Source: Sphingopyxis sp. MSC1_008 (GTDB taxonomy: Bacteria; Pseudomonadota; Alphaproteobacteria; Sphingomonadales; Sphingomonadaceae). Taken from it: 64,000 nt of DNA. The stretch lies in contig NZ_JALPRD010000008.1 of assembly GCF_023197165.1 (NCBI RefSeq), positions 1 through 64,000 on the forward strand, written 5' to 3'. Positions 31,386-39,404 of this stretch are shown in pieces (the stretch's first letter is position 1; each line of letters begins with the position of its first letter). The notes under the pieces are model-generated. The model saw only the letters and a list, made by a program, of their open reading frames with translations, searched no databases and was not told where the DNA came from. The position numbers and the translations under genes are program-made.

Positions 31386-32688
31386 AGGTCAGGGTCGTTC
31401 CGTCGCGGTCGATGCGTTCGAGAGCGACCACCTTGGCGCCTTTGCGCATAATGCGGAAGCGGAAGTCGCGCACGCCTTCGATGGCGAGCAGGTCGCCGGC
31501 GAGCGGCTCGAGCGTCAGGCGCAGCCGTTCACGCCAGGTATAGAGCAATTTGCCGCCGACGAGATCGATGCGGCGTCCTTCATAGCGGCCGGTGATCGCC
31601 TTGAGCGCGGCGGTGGTTGGCCGGGGGCGCGGGGCGAGCATCGGCGCGAACCAGTCGGCGTCGGCCCGCTTCGCCGGATCGGCCTTCGCCAGATCGGCGA
31701 GCGCGAGGCGGTGCGCGACCGCGAGCGCATCGGCCGAGGCGACCTGATGATCGGGTGTGACGCCCTGTCCCTCGAAATCGCTGCGGTCGATGGGGTCGCG
31801 GATCTGGCCGATCGGCACCTGCACGAAGAAATCGCTACCGACGGGCTTGCGGTCGACCGGATGCGCGCCGCCCGCGGTGCGTTCGCCGACCAGCGTCGCG
31901 CGTCCCAGCTTCTTGAGCGTGTAGGCGAACCATTCGGCGGCGGAGAAGCTGGTCGATCCGGTGAGGACATAGACGGGTTTGCCGGTCAGCCGCTTCGCGG
32001 GCAGCGCGGGGAGTACCCATTGGCCGCGTTCGACGCGGCGGCCGTCGAGTGTGTAATAATAGTCGAAGAGCTCCTGATCCTTGTCGCCCGGGAAGAGCTG
32101 GCTCGCGAGCAATTGGGCCATCTCGAGATAGCCGCCATTGTTGTAGCGCAGGTCGTAGATCACCGCGTCGCCATTTTCGATAAAGCGCATCGCCGCCGCG
32201 GCGGCGTCATAGCCGGGTTCGGGGTCGGCGAAATGCGAGAGGTCGACATAAGCTATATTTCCGTCGAGATAGCGGAGGCCCGCAAAGCCGAAATTCTTCC
32301 GCGCCTCTTGGCGCCGTTCCTCCTCGCGCACTGCCGCGGCGCGCACGGGGTCCTGCCGCGCGGCATAGTCGGCAACCCACGCCGGATCGACCCCGACCGA
32401 GAAATGCAGGTCGTTGCTCGCGGCGATCAGATCGTCGGTCAGCTCGCTCGCGAGCGTGTGCCGGTCGGGCGCCGCGTCATAATTGCCGGCGTCGAGTTGA
32501 CGGCGCAGTGCCGCCGCGATGGTCTTCGCCTTGTCGGGAAAGACATAATTTGCCTCGAGCGTTTGGCCCAGCTGCTCGACGACGGCGCGCTTGTCGGCCG
32601 CCGTGAGCGGCGCGTCTTGCGCCGCGGCGGTGCTTCCCGTCCACGCAGCCGTGGCGGCCAGAATGAGTGCCCAATGCCGGATATTCAT
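31369..32688 (-). CDS. S41-family peptidase, exported
   Basis: 439 residues from ATG 32688 (GGGAAA upstream). Signal peptide MNIRHWALILAATAAWTGS cleaved near AAAQD. The S41 core shows LRYNNGGYLEMA and the nucleophile motif VLTGSTSFSAAEWF. An N-terminal helical region with a coiled TLEANYVFPDKA resembles the IRBP-like branch, and a C-terminal beta-rich extension (about 360-439) is present. Probably periplasmic. It is the first gene of an operon with its MarR regulator. A second S41 peptidase (17005) exists in the window but with a different operator. Confidence 0.87.
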   Translation of the reverse strand: MNIRHWALILAATAAWTGSTAAAQDAPLTAADKRAVVEQLGQTLEANYVFPDKAKTIAAALRRQLDAGNYDAAPDRHTLASELTDDLIAASNDLHFSVGVDPAWVADYAARQDPVRAAAVREEERRQEARKNFGFAGLRYLDGNIAYVDLSHFADPEPGYDAAAAAMRFIENGDAVIYDLRYNNGGYLEMAQLLASQLFPGDKDQELFDYYYTLDGRRVERGQWVLPALPAKRLTGKPVYVLTGSTSFSAAEWFAYTLKKLGRATLVGERTAGGAHPVDRKPVGSDFFVQVPIGQIRDPIDRSDFEGQGVTPDHQVASADALAVAHRLALADLAKADPAKRADADWFAPMLAPRPRPTTAALKAITGRYEGRRIDLVGGKLLYTWRERLRLTLEPLAGDLLAIEGVRDFRFRIMRKGAKVVALERIDRDGTTLTYARLD

Positions 32689-32716
32689 GTGTTTTCCCAT
32701 CCGCGATTCGATTTAT

Positions 32717-32740
32717 ACAATATATTGCGCAATATGTTGT
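32717..32740. promoter_or_regulatory. 24-bp palindromic operator of the S41-peptidase/marR operon
   Basis: ACAATATATTGC (32717-32728) is followed directly by GCAATATGTTGT (32729-32740), its reverse complement except at one position. On the minus strand a -35-like TTACAA and a -10-like TATAAA flank it, so bound MarR would block the promoter. The spacing to the start codon (29 nt) is suitable. It also lies 105 nt upstream of the divergent VOC gene. Confidence 0.78.
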
Positions 32741-32845
32741 AATTATCGTCGATGCAAGCTCCGCTAACGATGGAAGCGGCGGGAACCATCGTCCGGCGAA
32801 GCGGTTTTTCGGATATGGCATGCGGGCATGAGAGGAGAGGCATCC

Positions 32846-33279
32846 ATGGAAACGCAATTGCTGCACCGCGGGCGGTTGATCGATCATATCCAGCTCGTCG
32901 TCGCCGACCTGGCGGCGAGCCGCGCCTTTTACGGCGCGATCTTCGATGTCCTTGGCGTGCCGATCGGCGGCGAGGCCGAGGATTATTTCTGGGTCGATGA
33001 GCTGTTCGTGTCGACGAAGGACAGTCAGGCGGCGCTCGGCAAGCTGACCGGGCGGCATCATCTGGCGTTTCAGGCGGCGGACCGCGCCGCGGTCGATGCT
33101 TTTTACAAGGCGGGTCTTGCGGCTGGCGGAGGCGACAATGGCGCGCCGGGCGAGCGGCCCTATCATCCGGGCTATTATGCGGCCTTCTGCTCGACCCCGA
33201 CGGCAATAATATCGAGGCGGTCTATCATGGTGCGCATCAGCGTAGCGCGCCGTCGGTCGAGATCCGCTTCGAAGGTTGA
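32846..33279 (+). pseudogene. VOC-family protein gene with single-base frameshift
   Basis: ATG 32846 with AGGAGAGG ribosome site. The frame encodes a clear VOC protein: N-terminal LIDHIQLVVADLAASRAFYGAI, then HHLAFQA and YHPGYYAAF. At about 33186-33190 the frame shifts: the expected continuation LLDPDGNNIEAVYH is perfectly readable in the next frame until a stop at 33277-33279, while the original frame runs on into junk to 33349. One base is missing after the TTC of the AAF segment. The metal-binding C-terminal glutamate is thus lost. This may be a true pseudogene or a sequencing error. Confidence 0.8.
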
Positions 33280-33346
33280 CGCGCGCTTGGCGGGAAACGC
33301 AGTCCCGGCGCTCGCGCCCGCTCGGCCAGTCTCCGGCGCACAAAAA

Positions 33347-33376
33347 TGAAGTCCGCCGGCAAGCCGACGGACTTCA
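33347..33376. terminator. Long hairpin downstream of the broken VOC gene
   Basis: TGAAGTCCGCCGGC (33347-33360) pairs with GCCGACGGACTTCA (33363-33376) with one mismatch. Five A residues precede it, so the T run is on the minus-strand transcript. There is no minus-strand gene to its right before 34726, so it may function in either direction or be left from rearrangement. Confidence 0.55.
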
Positions 33377-33450
33377 AGAGAGCAAGATGGCCTTGGTTCC
33401 ACCTTTCTCGGGTCGCACCCACCTAATGTCCGATTCGTTAGATTGTTTCG

Positions 33451-33466
33451 CTACCCACGTGGGTAG
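33451..33466. promoter_or_regulatory. Perfect 16-bp palindrome upstream of the LuxR-type gene
   Basis: CTACCCACGTGGGTAG is a perfect dyad centred on CACGTG, 95 nt before ATG 33561. Its length and symmetry are those of a dimeric helix-turn-helix regulator site. The nearest regulator is the LuxR-type protein encoded downstream, so autoregulation is the simplest reading. Confidence 0.65.
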
Positions 33467-33560
33467 GGGATGGAATATTTTCATTTTATCGCATTGCGCT
33501 TGCCTTCGCGCCCCGGCTCCTCTCAAATGAGGTTGCTGCGGGTCTTCTGGGGGGAAGTGC

Positions 33561-34724
33561 ATGCAGAGCGACCAGCGACCGACCTTTCCGTCCGACCATA
33601 ATGCGCCGGCCGAATGGGAGGTGCTCAACGCGCTGATTGGCGAAATCTATGATTCGGTGCTGCATCCCGAAAGCTGGAACGAGACCCTCGCGCGCATCAC
33701 GGGCACGCTCTGCCCGCTGAGCTGGGAAGCGGCCTTCATCCTCTGGGAAAGCAATAGCCCGCCGAGCGCGCGTTTCGTCGCCGCGACCGGGCTCGCCGCG
33801 GGGGTGCAGGAAATCTACACCGCGGTGTACGCGGGCAACCACCCCTGGTCGCGCAAGCTGATGCGCTATGGCAATGGCAGCGTCGTCGACAGCAACGACA
33901 TCATGACGCGCGAGGAATTTCTCGAAACCGAATTCTTCCGCAATTTCCTCGCCCCATGGGGGATAGACCGAATGATCGCGGTGCTGCTCGACAAGCGCGG
34001 CAGCGAGCGGCTCGGGCTTATGCTGCCCGGTCCCGGCGACCGCGATGTCGGACGATTGAAGCGCGGGCTGCGCGTCCTCGCCCCGCATATGCAGCGCGCG
34101 ATGCGGATCAGCGACCGTATTGCGACGCTCGATCTTGCCGCGGGCGCGGCGCGTGCCGCCGCCGACGCCGCGCCTTTCGCGATCTTCAGCCTCGACGATC
34201 AGCTCAATATCCTTGCCGCGAACAGCCGCGCCGCGCGCTATGAAAAGGCGGGTTTCATCCGCACCGCGCAGGGGCGCTTCGCCTTCACCCATCCCGCGAG
34301 TCAGAAACGATTGCTCGACCTCGTCAAAAGTTCGGACCCGGCGGGCCTCGCGTTCCAGACGGTCGGCGACGCGGACCGTGAATGCCCCGTGCTCGTCGCG
34401 CGCGTCACGCGCCAGTCGGCGCAGCAACTCGGCGGCGTGCGGCTCGGCGCCTCGCTGATCGTCACGCTCGGCAGCGCGCCGGGCGAAACCCCCGTGGTCG
34501 AAATCGACCGCGTCGCGCAATGGTTCGGGCTGACCCCCGCCGAAGCCCGCCTTGCCGTCGCGCTCGCCGCGGGCGACACGCTGAAGGACTATGCGGCGCT
34601 GCGGGCGGTCAGCGTGAACGCGGTCCGCTTCCTCCTGAAAGGCATCTTCCGCAAGACCGGGGCGACCACGCAGGCGCAGCTCGTCGCGCTGCTCGCGCGG
34701 CTGCCTGCGCCGGGAGCGAATTAG
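33561..34724 (+). CDS. LuxR-type helix-turn-helix transcriptional regulator
   Basis: 387 residues, preceded by GGGGGGAAG. The N-terminal ~320 residues form a sensor region of unrecognised type, with a PAS-like middle segment (about 195-310, FAIFSLDDQLNILAANSRAARY). The C-terminal ~65 residues are a GerE/LuxR HTH: FGLTPAEARLAVALAAGDTLKDYAALRAVSVNAVRFLLKGIFRKTGATTQAQLV, shown here from about residue 321 in pieces. It is the common sphingomonad layout of LuxR solo regulators. A palindrome upstream is the likely operator. Convergent with the methyltransferase after a 1-nt gap. Inducer unknown. Confidence 0.85.
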   Translation: MQSDQRPTFPSDHNAPAEWEVLNALIGEIYDSVLHPESWNETLARITGTLCPLSWEAAFILWESNSPPSARFVAATGLAAGVQEIYTAVYAGNHPWSRKLMRYGNGSVVDSNDIMTREEFLETEFFRNFLAPWGIDRMIAVLLDKRGSERLGLMLPGPGDRDVGRLKRGLRVLAPHMQRAMRISDRIATLDLAAGAARAAADAAPFAIFSLDDQLNILAANSRAARYEKAGFIRTAQGRFAFTHPASQKRLLDLVKSSDPAGLAFQTVGDADRECPVLVARVTRQSAQQLGGVRLGASLIVTLGSAPGETPVVEIDRVAQWFGLTPAEARLAVALAAGDTLKDYAALRAVSVNAVRFLLKGIFRKTGATTQAQLVALLARLPAPGAN

Positions 34725-34725
34725 G

Positions 34726-35421
34726 TCAGGCGTAACCGACCCAGCCGCGCCAGGTGAAGGCGGCGTAGAATTGCTCGACATCGTGGAAACCTGCGGCGCG
34801 CAGGGCGTCCTCGTCGGCTTCGGGGCTCAGCATCGCGACGTGGGTAGCGACGGCTTCGCGTCCCTTGGCGACCTGTTCGGGATCGCCGCCCGAGGCGATG
34901 GCAAAGGCGGCGTAGCGATCGAGCCAGCGGTCGCGTTCGTGCGCCCCTTGCGGGAAGCTGCCGTGCGCGGCAACGAACGGGGCGCCGGGTTTGAGGCGGC
35001 GGCGGATTTCAGCGGCGGTGCGGATGCGCTCTTCGACCGAGAGGAAGTGGAGGGTGAGGAGGCACGTTGCGCCGTCGAATGGCCCGGCGGGGGCGTCGTC
35101 GATATAGCCTTCGATCAGTTCGGCGCGGTGGGCGTTGGAGCCGAGCACTTGTGCCGCGAGGTCAAGCATCGGCCCCGCGGGGTCGACCCCGGTGAAGCGC
35201 CAGCCGGGGTGCGCCTCCGCCATCGCCTTCATTTCGCTGCCGCCGCCCGCGCCGAGCACGAGGATATGCGCGTCGTCGGGGACGCGCTCGGCGAGCAACA
35301 GCCCGGTCATGCGGTGGAGCCCGTCGAGGCCAGGCACGAAGCGGCGCGGCCTTTCGGTGTAGCGCGCGACTGCGGCGGGATCCTTGAAGCCGTCGAGAAA
35401 ATGTTGGGCGCCTTCAGCCAT
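34726..35421 (-). CDS. Class I SAM-dependent methyltransferase
   Basis: 231 residues. Motif I is ILVLGAGGGSEMKAMAEAHPG and the acidic end of strand 2 is FTGVDPAG, with the motif IV-like region FDGATCLLTLHFLS. It would methylate a small molecule in the cytoplasm. It overlaps its upstream Rrf2 regulator gene by 8 nt, giving a regulator-enzyme pair that is probably controlled by that regulator. The N-terminal AEGAQHFLDGFKDPAAVARYTER segment suggests a small-molecule methyltransferase of the type paired with stress regulators. Substrate unknown. Confidence 0.85.
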   Translation of the reverse strand: MAEGAQHFLDGFKDPAAVARYTERPRRFVPGLDGLHRMTGLLLAERVPDDAHILVLGAGGGSEMKAMAEAHPGWRFTGVDPAGPMLDLAAQVLGSNAHRAELIEGYIDDAPAGPFDGATCLLTLHFLSVEERIRTAAEIRRRLKPGAPFVAAHGSFPQGAHERDRWLDRYAAFAIASGGDPEQVAKGREAVATHVAMLSPEADEDALRAAGFHDVEQFYAAFTWRGWVGYA

Positions 35422-35878
35422 GAATATGATCCTGTGCGGTGGGGGAGGTGGATCGCGCGGCCATGCGCGCGTGGAAATCGGCGGCGAGCGCCGCGAGCGT
35501 CACTTCGCCGAAGCGCGCGAGCAGCAGCGCCTCGGCCTCTTGAAAGCTGGTGTCGAGCGCGGCGTTGACCGCCTGCTCGACGAGGCAGCCGGGCGCTTCG
35601 GTGCGGTTGCCCATCGCCATCAGGCTGGGGCGGCCGATCGCGTCATAGACGTCGCGCATCGTGATATCGGCGAGGCTCTTCGCGATCGTCCAGCCGCCGC
35701 CATGGCCCTTTTCACTATGGACGAAGCCCGCATCGCGCAGCCCGCCGAGGATGCGGCGGATCACGACGGGGTGCGTCTGCATCGCTTTGGCGAGCTGGTC
35801 CGAGGTCATCGGGGCGGCTTGCTCGGCCATATGGAGGAGGACGTGGAGCACGCCCGAGAGTCGGCTGTCGCGTTTCAT
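35414..35878 (-). CDS. Rrf2-family transcriptional regulator
   Basis: 154 residues. Begins RDSRLSGVLHVLLHMAE, the first helix of Rrf2 proteins, followed by the wHTH with SDQLAKAMQTHPVVIRRILGGLRDAGFV and the GHGGGW wing. Only one cysteine (GCLVEQAVNAAL) is in the cluster region, so it lacks the three cysteines of IscR or NsrR and likely does not hold an Fe-S cluster. It resembles YwnA-like members. An imperfect dyad, CATGTAACTTT to AATAGTGCATG (35876-35898), overlaps its start and could be an autoregulatory site. It heads an operon with the methyltransferase. Confidence 0.87.
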   Translation of the reverse strand: MKRDSRLSGVLHVLLHMAEQAAPMTSDQLAKAMQTHPVVIRRILGGLRDAGFVHSEKGHGGGWTIAKSLADITMRDVYDAIGRPSLMAMGNRTEAPGCLVEQAVNAALDTSFQEAEALLLARFGEVTLAALAADFHARMAARSTSPTAQDHIHG

Positions 35879-35997
35879 GTAACTTTAAATAGTGCATGAA
35901 ATGCGATCGTCAAGCCGGGACTTGATCGGCGGGCGCGGCGCTGTTACGCCTGCCTGCGATGACCAAAGACCAATCCCTCCGATTCAAGGCGTATTGG

Positions 35998-36017
35998 CGC
36001 TCCTTTACATAGGAGCG
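35998..36017 (+). promoter_or_regulatory. Hairpin sequestering a ribosome-binding site
   Basis: CGCTCC (35998-36003) pairs perfectly with GGAGCG (36012-36017). The latter contains GGAG of the AGGAG used by the 30-residue ORF starting at 36020. Folding would hide the ribosome site, a possible translational switch. The 8-nt loop and 6-bp stem are small, so this is tentative. Confidence 0.45.
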
Positions 36018-36019
36018 GC

Positions 36020-36112
36020 ATGGCATCACCTGTGACCATCGCCGCCGTGTTCGGACAAGGCGAATGGTCATCATCACACCACTACCCCCCGGTCACGGCG
36101 TGCGCTTTTTGA
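36020..36112 (+). CDS. Possible 30-residue small protein or leader peptide
   Basis: An AGGAG (36011-36015) stands 4 nt before ATG 36020. The peptide reads MASPVTIAAVFGQGEW, then a run SSSHHYPPV and a TACAF end. Its TGA lies 12 nt upstream of the GNAT gene start, as for a leader controlling the next gene. Consecutive Ser, His and Pro codons are reminiscent of attenuator leader peptides, but no clear terminator/antiterminator pair is visible. No homologue known to me. Confidence 0.4.
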   Translation: MASPVTIAAVFGQGEWSSSHHYPPVTACAF

Positions 36113-36124
36113 AGAAGACGCGAC

Positions 36125-36643
36125 ATGACCGATACCTTGCTTGCCCTGTCGACCGACCATTGCCGCATCACGCCGCTGTTTGCCGACGATGCGCGCGCCT
36201 TGTCCGCGATCACCGACGAGACGGTGACGTCGCAGGTCCATTTCCTGCCTGCGCCCTTCACCGAAGCCGACGCGCGCGCGCTGATCGCGGGATCGGGGGG
36301 CGGCGACGTGTTTCATGCGGTGCGCGACGAAAGCGGCCCCGATTTGAGCGGCGTGATCGGGGTCCATCGCCGCTTGGGACAGGAATATGAGATCGGTTAC
36401 TGGTTCGCGGCGCGGGCGCGCGGGAAGGGGATCGCGACCGAGGCGGTGCGCGCGGTCGTCGGGGCGCTTGCTTCGTCGCGGCCGGGCTGTTCGATCGTCG
36501 CCGAGTGCCACCCGGACAATGAACGATCGCGCGCGCTGCTGCGCCGGATCGGTTTTGTGTCGACGGGGCGCCCCGGAAAGCGGCCGGGGCGGATGTTGAT
36601 GGTGTGGCGCGCGGCGCCCGCCTATCGCATCGATGTGTGCTGA
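36125..36643 (+). CDS. GNAT-family acetyltransferase (RimJ/RimL-like)
   Basis: 172 residues. The RimJ/RimL-type sequence RITPLFADDARALSAITDETV is followed by a motif-A region EIGYWFAARARGKGIATEAVRAVV, which holds the R-x2-G-x-G/A acetyl-CoA loop, and ECHPDNERSRALLRRIGFV. Members acetylate N-termini of ribosomal proteins or small amines. The ribosome-binding site is weak (GAAG), so expression may depend on the short upstream ORF. Its 3' end overlaps the convergent hydrolase gene by 22 nt. Confidence 0.85.
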   Translation: MTDTLLALSTDHCRITPLFADDARALSAITDETVTSQVHFLPAPFTEADARALIAGSGGGDVFHAVRDESGPDLSGVIGVHRRLGQEYEIGYWFAARARGKGIATEAVRAVVGALASSRPGCSIVAECHPDNERSRALLRRIGFVSTGRPGKRPGRMLMVWRAAPAYRIDVC

Positions 36644-37395
36644 TCGGGCGCGTCGGCGCCGACCTCTTCGGTCAGCGCCTTGACGATCGCCGCCACCGAC
36701 GTGGGGGCGTAGGCGAAGCCCATATGGCCGCAGTCGACCTCGACCTGCCGGTCGCTTTCGTGCGGCTGGCCGCGCGCGCTGCTCACCGCGACGACGCCGT
36801 CATGCTTCGACCAGAGCGCGAAGGTCGGCATTTCGGGGCGCGGGGCGGGGTGGAAGTCGATCGGCGGATTGTCCACGGGGTGGCGTGCGACGAGGTGGTA
36901 AAGGCGCCACGCGCGGTTGGCGCGGCGGCTGCCCGAAAAGGGCGAGCCCAGGGTGACGACGCGTGCGACCTTGCCGGGGTGATGCTTGGCATATTCGCGC
37001 GCATAGATGCCGCCGAGGCTCCACCCGACGAGCGCGGGGGCATAGCCGGTGCGGTCGATGATCCACTGGACGCGGGTGTCGATGCGCTCGATGATATCGG
37101 GGGTCGCGCCGCGGTTGAAGCCGAGGCCCCAGGCGTAACAGCGGAACCCCGAGCGGCGAAGGTCGGCGCGCAGGGCCTTGGTCGCCCAGTCGCCCGACAG
37201 GAAGCCGGGGAGCACCATCACCGGCGGATGCTCGCTGTCGGGGTTCGGCTCGGGCGGCATCGGCCGGATGCGGCCCCCCATTGCGCGCGCCAGCGACCCG
37301 ATCTCGCGCCACAGCAAGGCCAGCGGCGGCAAGGCGTCGGGATCGGGAATACGCGCGGGCCATTCGGCGCGCCGGGTGAGGAAGCCGCGGATCAT
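36622..37395 (-). CDS. Alpha/beta-hydrolase family protein
   Basis: 257 residues. The nucleophile elbow GWSLGG is visible after VMVLPGFLSGDWATKALRADLRR, and a late GHMGF supplies the histidine. The sequence resembles triacylglycerol lipase/PGAP1-like hydrolases (esterase or acylhydrolase), including LVGWSLGGIYAREYAKHHPGKV. No signal peptide, so cytoplasmic. It is a single gene, convergent with the GNAT at 36125 with overlapping ends, and its start is 128 nt from the gene at 37523 with a palindromic repeat between. Confidence 0.84.
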   Translation of the reverse strand: MIRGFLTRRAEWPARIPDPDALPPLALLWREIGSLARAMGGRIRPMPPEPNPDSEHPPVMVLPGFLSGDWATKALRADLRRSGFRCYAWGLGFNRGATPDIIERIDTRVQWIIDRTGYAPALVGWSLGGIYAREYAKHHPGKVARVVTLGSPFSGSRRANRAWRLYHLVARHPVDNPPIDFHPAPRPEMPTFALWSKHDGVVAVSSARGQPHESDRQVEVDCGHMGFAYAPTSVAAIVKALTEEVGADAPDQHTSMR

Positions 37396-37418
37396 GGGGA
37401 TGATATAGTCACGGTTGT

Positions 37419-37509
37419 TCCCCGGCGAAAGGCGCCCAGAGGCGCGCGAATCCGGGCGCGGCCCACGATAGGCTGCGCGAGGCTTCTGAACCCCGGCTTT
37501 CGCCGGGGC
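37419..37509. repeat. Palindromic repeat, cccggcgaaag family, copy 2
   Basis: TCCCCGGCGAAAGGCGCC near 37419 and CCCCGGCTTTCGCCGGGG near 37492-37509 are inverted, as in the copy between nrdA and nrdB. It separates two minus-strand genes. Confidence 0.8.
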
Positions 37510-37522
37510 ACACGGAAGGACG

Positions 37523-38701
37523 CTATTTCTTCGGGACGAGCCTCACCAGCTTGCCGCCGTCGCCGTCGGTGAGCAGCCAGATCGAGCCGTCGTCGCGCAC
37601 TTCGACTTCGCGGATGCGCTGGCCGAAGTCCCAGTAGTCGGACTTGTGGAGCTTGTCGCCGTCGACGCCCATGCGGATCAGCCCTTCGCCCGACAGCGCG
37701 CCCATCAGCAGGCTGTTCTTCCAGCCCGGATAGACGTCGCCGCCGTACCAGACGAGGCCCGCTGGCGACACCGACGGGTTCCACCAGAGTTTGGGCGCGG
37801 CGAATTCGGGGCGCGTCGGGTGGTCGGGAATGTCCTTGCCGTCATAATGGTCGCCGTTCGACACGATCGGATAGCCGTAGTTCGCCTTCGCCTCGACCAG
37901 ATTGACTTCATCGCCGCCCTTGGGGCCCATTTCCTGGTTCCACAGCTTGCCGGTGCCGTCGAAGGCGAGCCCCAGGATGTTGCGGTGGCCGAGCGACCAG
38001 ATTTGCGCGGTCACGCCGCCCTCACTGGCGAAGGGGTTGTCGGCGGGGGCGCTGCCGTCGGGATTGAGGCGCAGTACCTTGCCGAGATTGCCCGTCATGT
38101 CTTGCGCGGGCGTGAATTTCTGGCGCTCGCCCGAGCCGATGAAGAGATATTTGCCGTCGGGCGAAAAGGCGAGGCGGTGCGAATAATGGCCCTGTCCGGT
38201 GACCTTGGGATCCTGTTTCCAAATGATCTGGAGCCCTTCGAGCGCAGGTGCGGCGCCCTGCTTCAGCTTCGCCTTGCCGACGACGGCGCCATAGGTGTTG
38301 CCGGGGCCGGGTTCGACCCAGCTCAAATAGATCGTGCCGCTGGCCGCAAAGTCGGGCGCGACGATCACGTCGCCGAAGCCGCCCTGACCGCCATAGGCGA
38401 CCGCGGGGGCACCCGCGACATCGAGCGTCGGGCCGCTTTCCTGCCAGAGTTTGAGTTTGCCCGATCGCTCGGTGACGAGCGCCGCGCGCGTGCCGGGGAC
38501 GAAGGTCATTGCCCATGGCTCGTTGAAGCTCGCGATCTCCTTCACCGTGAAAGGCGCGTCGGCGAGCGGCGTCGCGGGCTGTGCACCCGAGGCGTCGAGC
38601 TTGGCGGTGTCGGCGGGCGCGGCCTCGGTCGACGCCGGGGCGGCCGAGCAGGCGGCGACGGCCAGCGCGGAAATCAGGGCAAGATGCGGCAGGTTTTTCA
38701 T
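37523..38701 (-). CDS. PQQ-dependent sugar dehydrogenase-like lipoprotein
   Basis: 392 residues from ATG 38701. The signal ends in an LAVAAC lipobox, so it is probably a lipid-anchored periplasmic protein. The beta-propeller sequence typical of soluble glucose dehydrogenase (Asd/GdhB) is seen: FNEPWAMTFVPGTRAALVTER, GYPIVSNGDHYDG, the HRLAFSPDGKYLFIGSGERQKF segment, and WNPSVSPAGLVWYGGD. It oxidises an aldose at the C1 position with PQQ and Ca2+. PQQ synthesis genes are not in the window. Upstream neighbour is the stress sigma gene, without evidence for cotranscription. Confidence 0.9.
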   Translation of the reverse strand: MKNLPHLALISALAVAACSAAPASTEAAPADTAKLDASGAQPATPLADAPFTVKEIASFNEPWAMTFVPGTRAALVTERSGKLKLWQESGPTLDVAGAPAVAYGGQGGFGDVIVAPDFAASGTIYLSWVEPGPGNTYGAVVGKAKLKQGAAPALEGLQIIWKQDPKVTGQGHYSHRLAFSPDGKYLFIGSGERQKFTPAQDMTGNLGKVLRLNPDGSAPADNPFASEGGVTAQIWSLGHRNILGLAFDGTGKLWNQEMGPKGGDEVNLVEAKANYGYPIVSNGDHYDGKDIPDHPTRPEFAAPKLWWNPSVSPAGLVWYGGDVYPGWKNSLLMGALSGEGLIRMGVDGDKLHKSDYWDFGQRIREVEVRDDGSIWLLTDGDGGKLVRLVPKK

Positions 38702-38771
38702 CGAAAGGGGCTCGCTTCGCTGGGGACGGATGCGCACATCTGACGCGGCTGCACGGCAAAGTCGAGAGGAC

Positions 38772-39404
38772 TTAGCGGTTCGCCGCCTCGCGCCGCGCAG
38801 TGATCGTCTCGACGCTGTCCATGATCGCGTCGACCGCTTCGCTCGACGGCGGTGCGTCGGCGCGCTTCTGCGAAAACTGGCCGCTGTTCATAATCTCTTC
38901 GAGCGCCGCGCGCGCGCGCGAGACGCGGCTTTTCATCGTGCCAAGCGCGCAGTCGCAGATGCTGGCGGCTTCCTCATAGGACATGCCGCCCGCGCCGACG
39001 AGGATCAGCGCCTCGCGCTGGTCCTGCGGCAATTCCATCAGTCCGCGCTGCAGATCGGCCATCTCGCCGCTGTCTTCCTGGCTGGCGGGGGTCGACATCG
39101 TGCGCTCGACCGCGGTCTCGTCATATTCGCCGACAAATTTGTTGCGGCGCATCTGCGACAGGAAGGTGTTGCGCAGGATGACGAAGGTCCACGCCTTGAT
39201 CGAGGTGCCGCGCTCGAACCGTTCGCGCGACGCCCACGCCTTGACCATCGTGTCCTGCGTCAGATCGTCGGCAAGGTCAGGACTACCCGACAGGCTGCGG
39301 CCATAAGCGCGAAGATGCGGAATGACGCCGGCGAGCAGCGTCTTGAATTCACCGTCCGACAGCGCGTCGGCCTGCGGCTGCGTAGCAGCGGTTGGTCCGG
39401 TCAT
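38772..39404 (-). CDS. ecfG: General-stress sigma factor, ECF family (EcfG)
   Basis: 210 residues. Region 2 shows LRAYGRSLSGSPDLADDLTQDTMVKAW with the Trp-Val promoter-melting helix continued in SIKAWTFVILRNTFLSQMRRNKF; region 4 is LPQDQREALILVGAGGMSYEEAASICDCALGTMKSRVSRARAAL in pieces. This is the ECF15/EcfG sigma that directs the alphaproteobacterial general stress response. Its ATG overlaps the nepR stop as TAATG, so sigma and anti-sigma are translationally coupled. A near paralogue (39864) is divergently encoded. Confidence 0.93.
   Translation of the reverse strand: MTGPTAATQPQADALSDGEFKTLLAGVIPHLRAYGRSLSGSPDLADDLTQDTMVKAWASRERFERGTSIKAWTFVILRNTFLSQMRRNKFVGEYDETAVERTMSTPASQEDSGEMADLQRGLMELPQDQREALILVGAGGMSYEEAASICDCALGTMKSRVSRARAALEEIMNSGQFSQKRADAPPSSEAVDAIMDSVETITARREAANR

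Noticed and set aside
35876-35898. Dyad at the Rrf2 gene start as a firm operator
   Set aside because: Only about 7 of 11 positions are symmetric; mentioned only as a possibility under the gene.
36064-36390. 108-codon plus-strand frame
   Set aside because: Overlaps the start of the GNAT gene in another frame; no ribosome site and no family.
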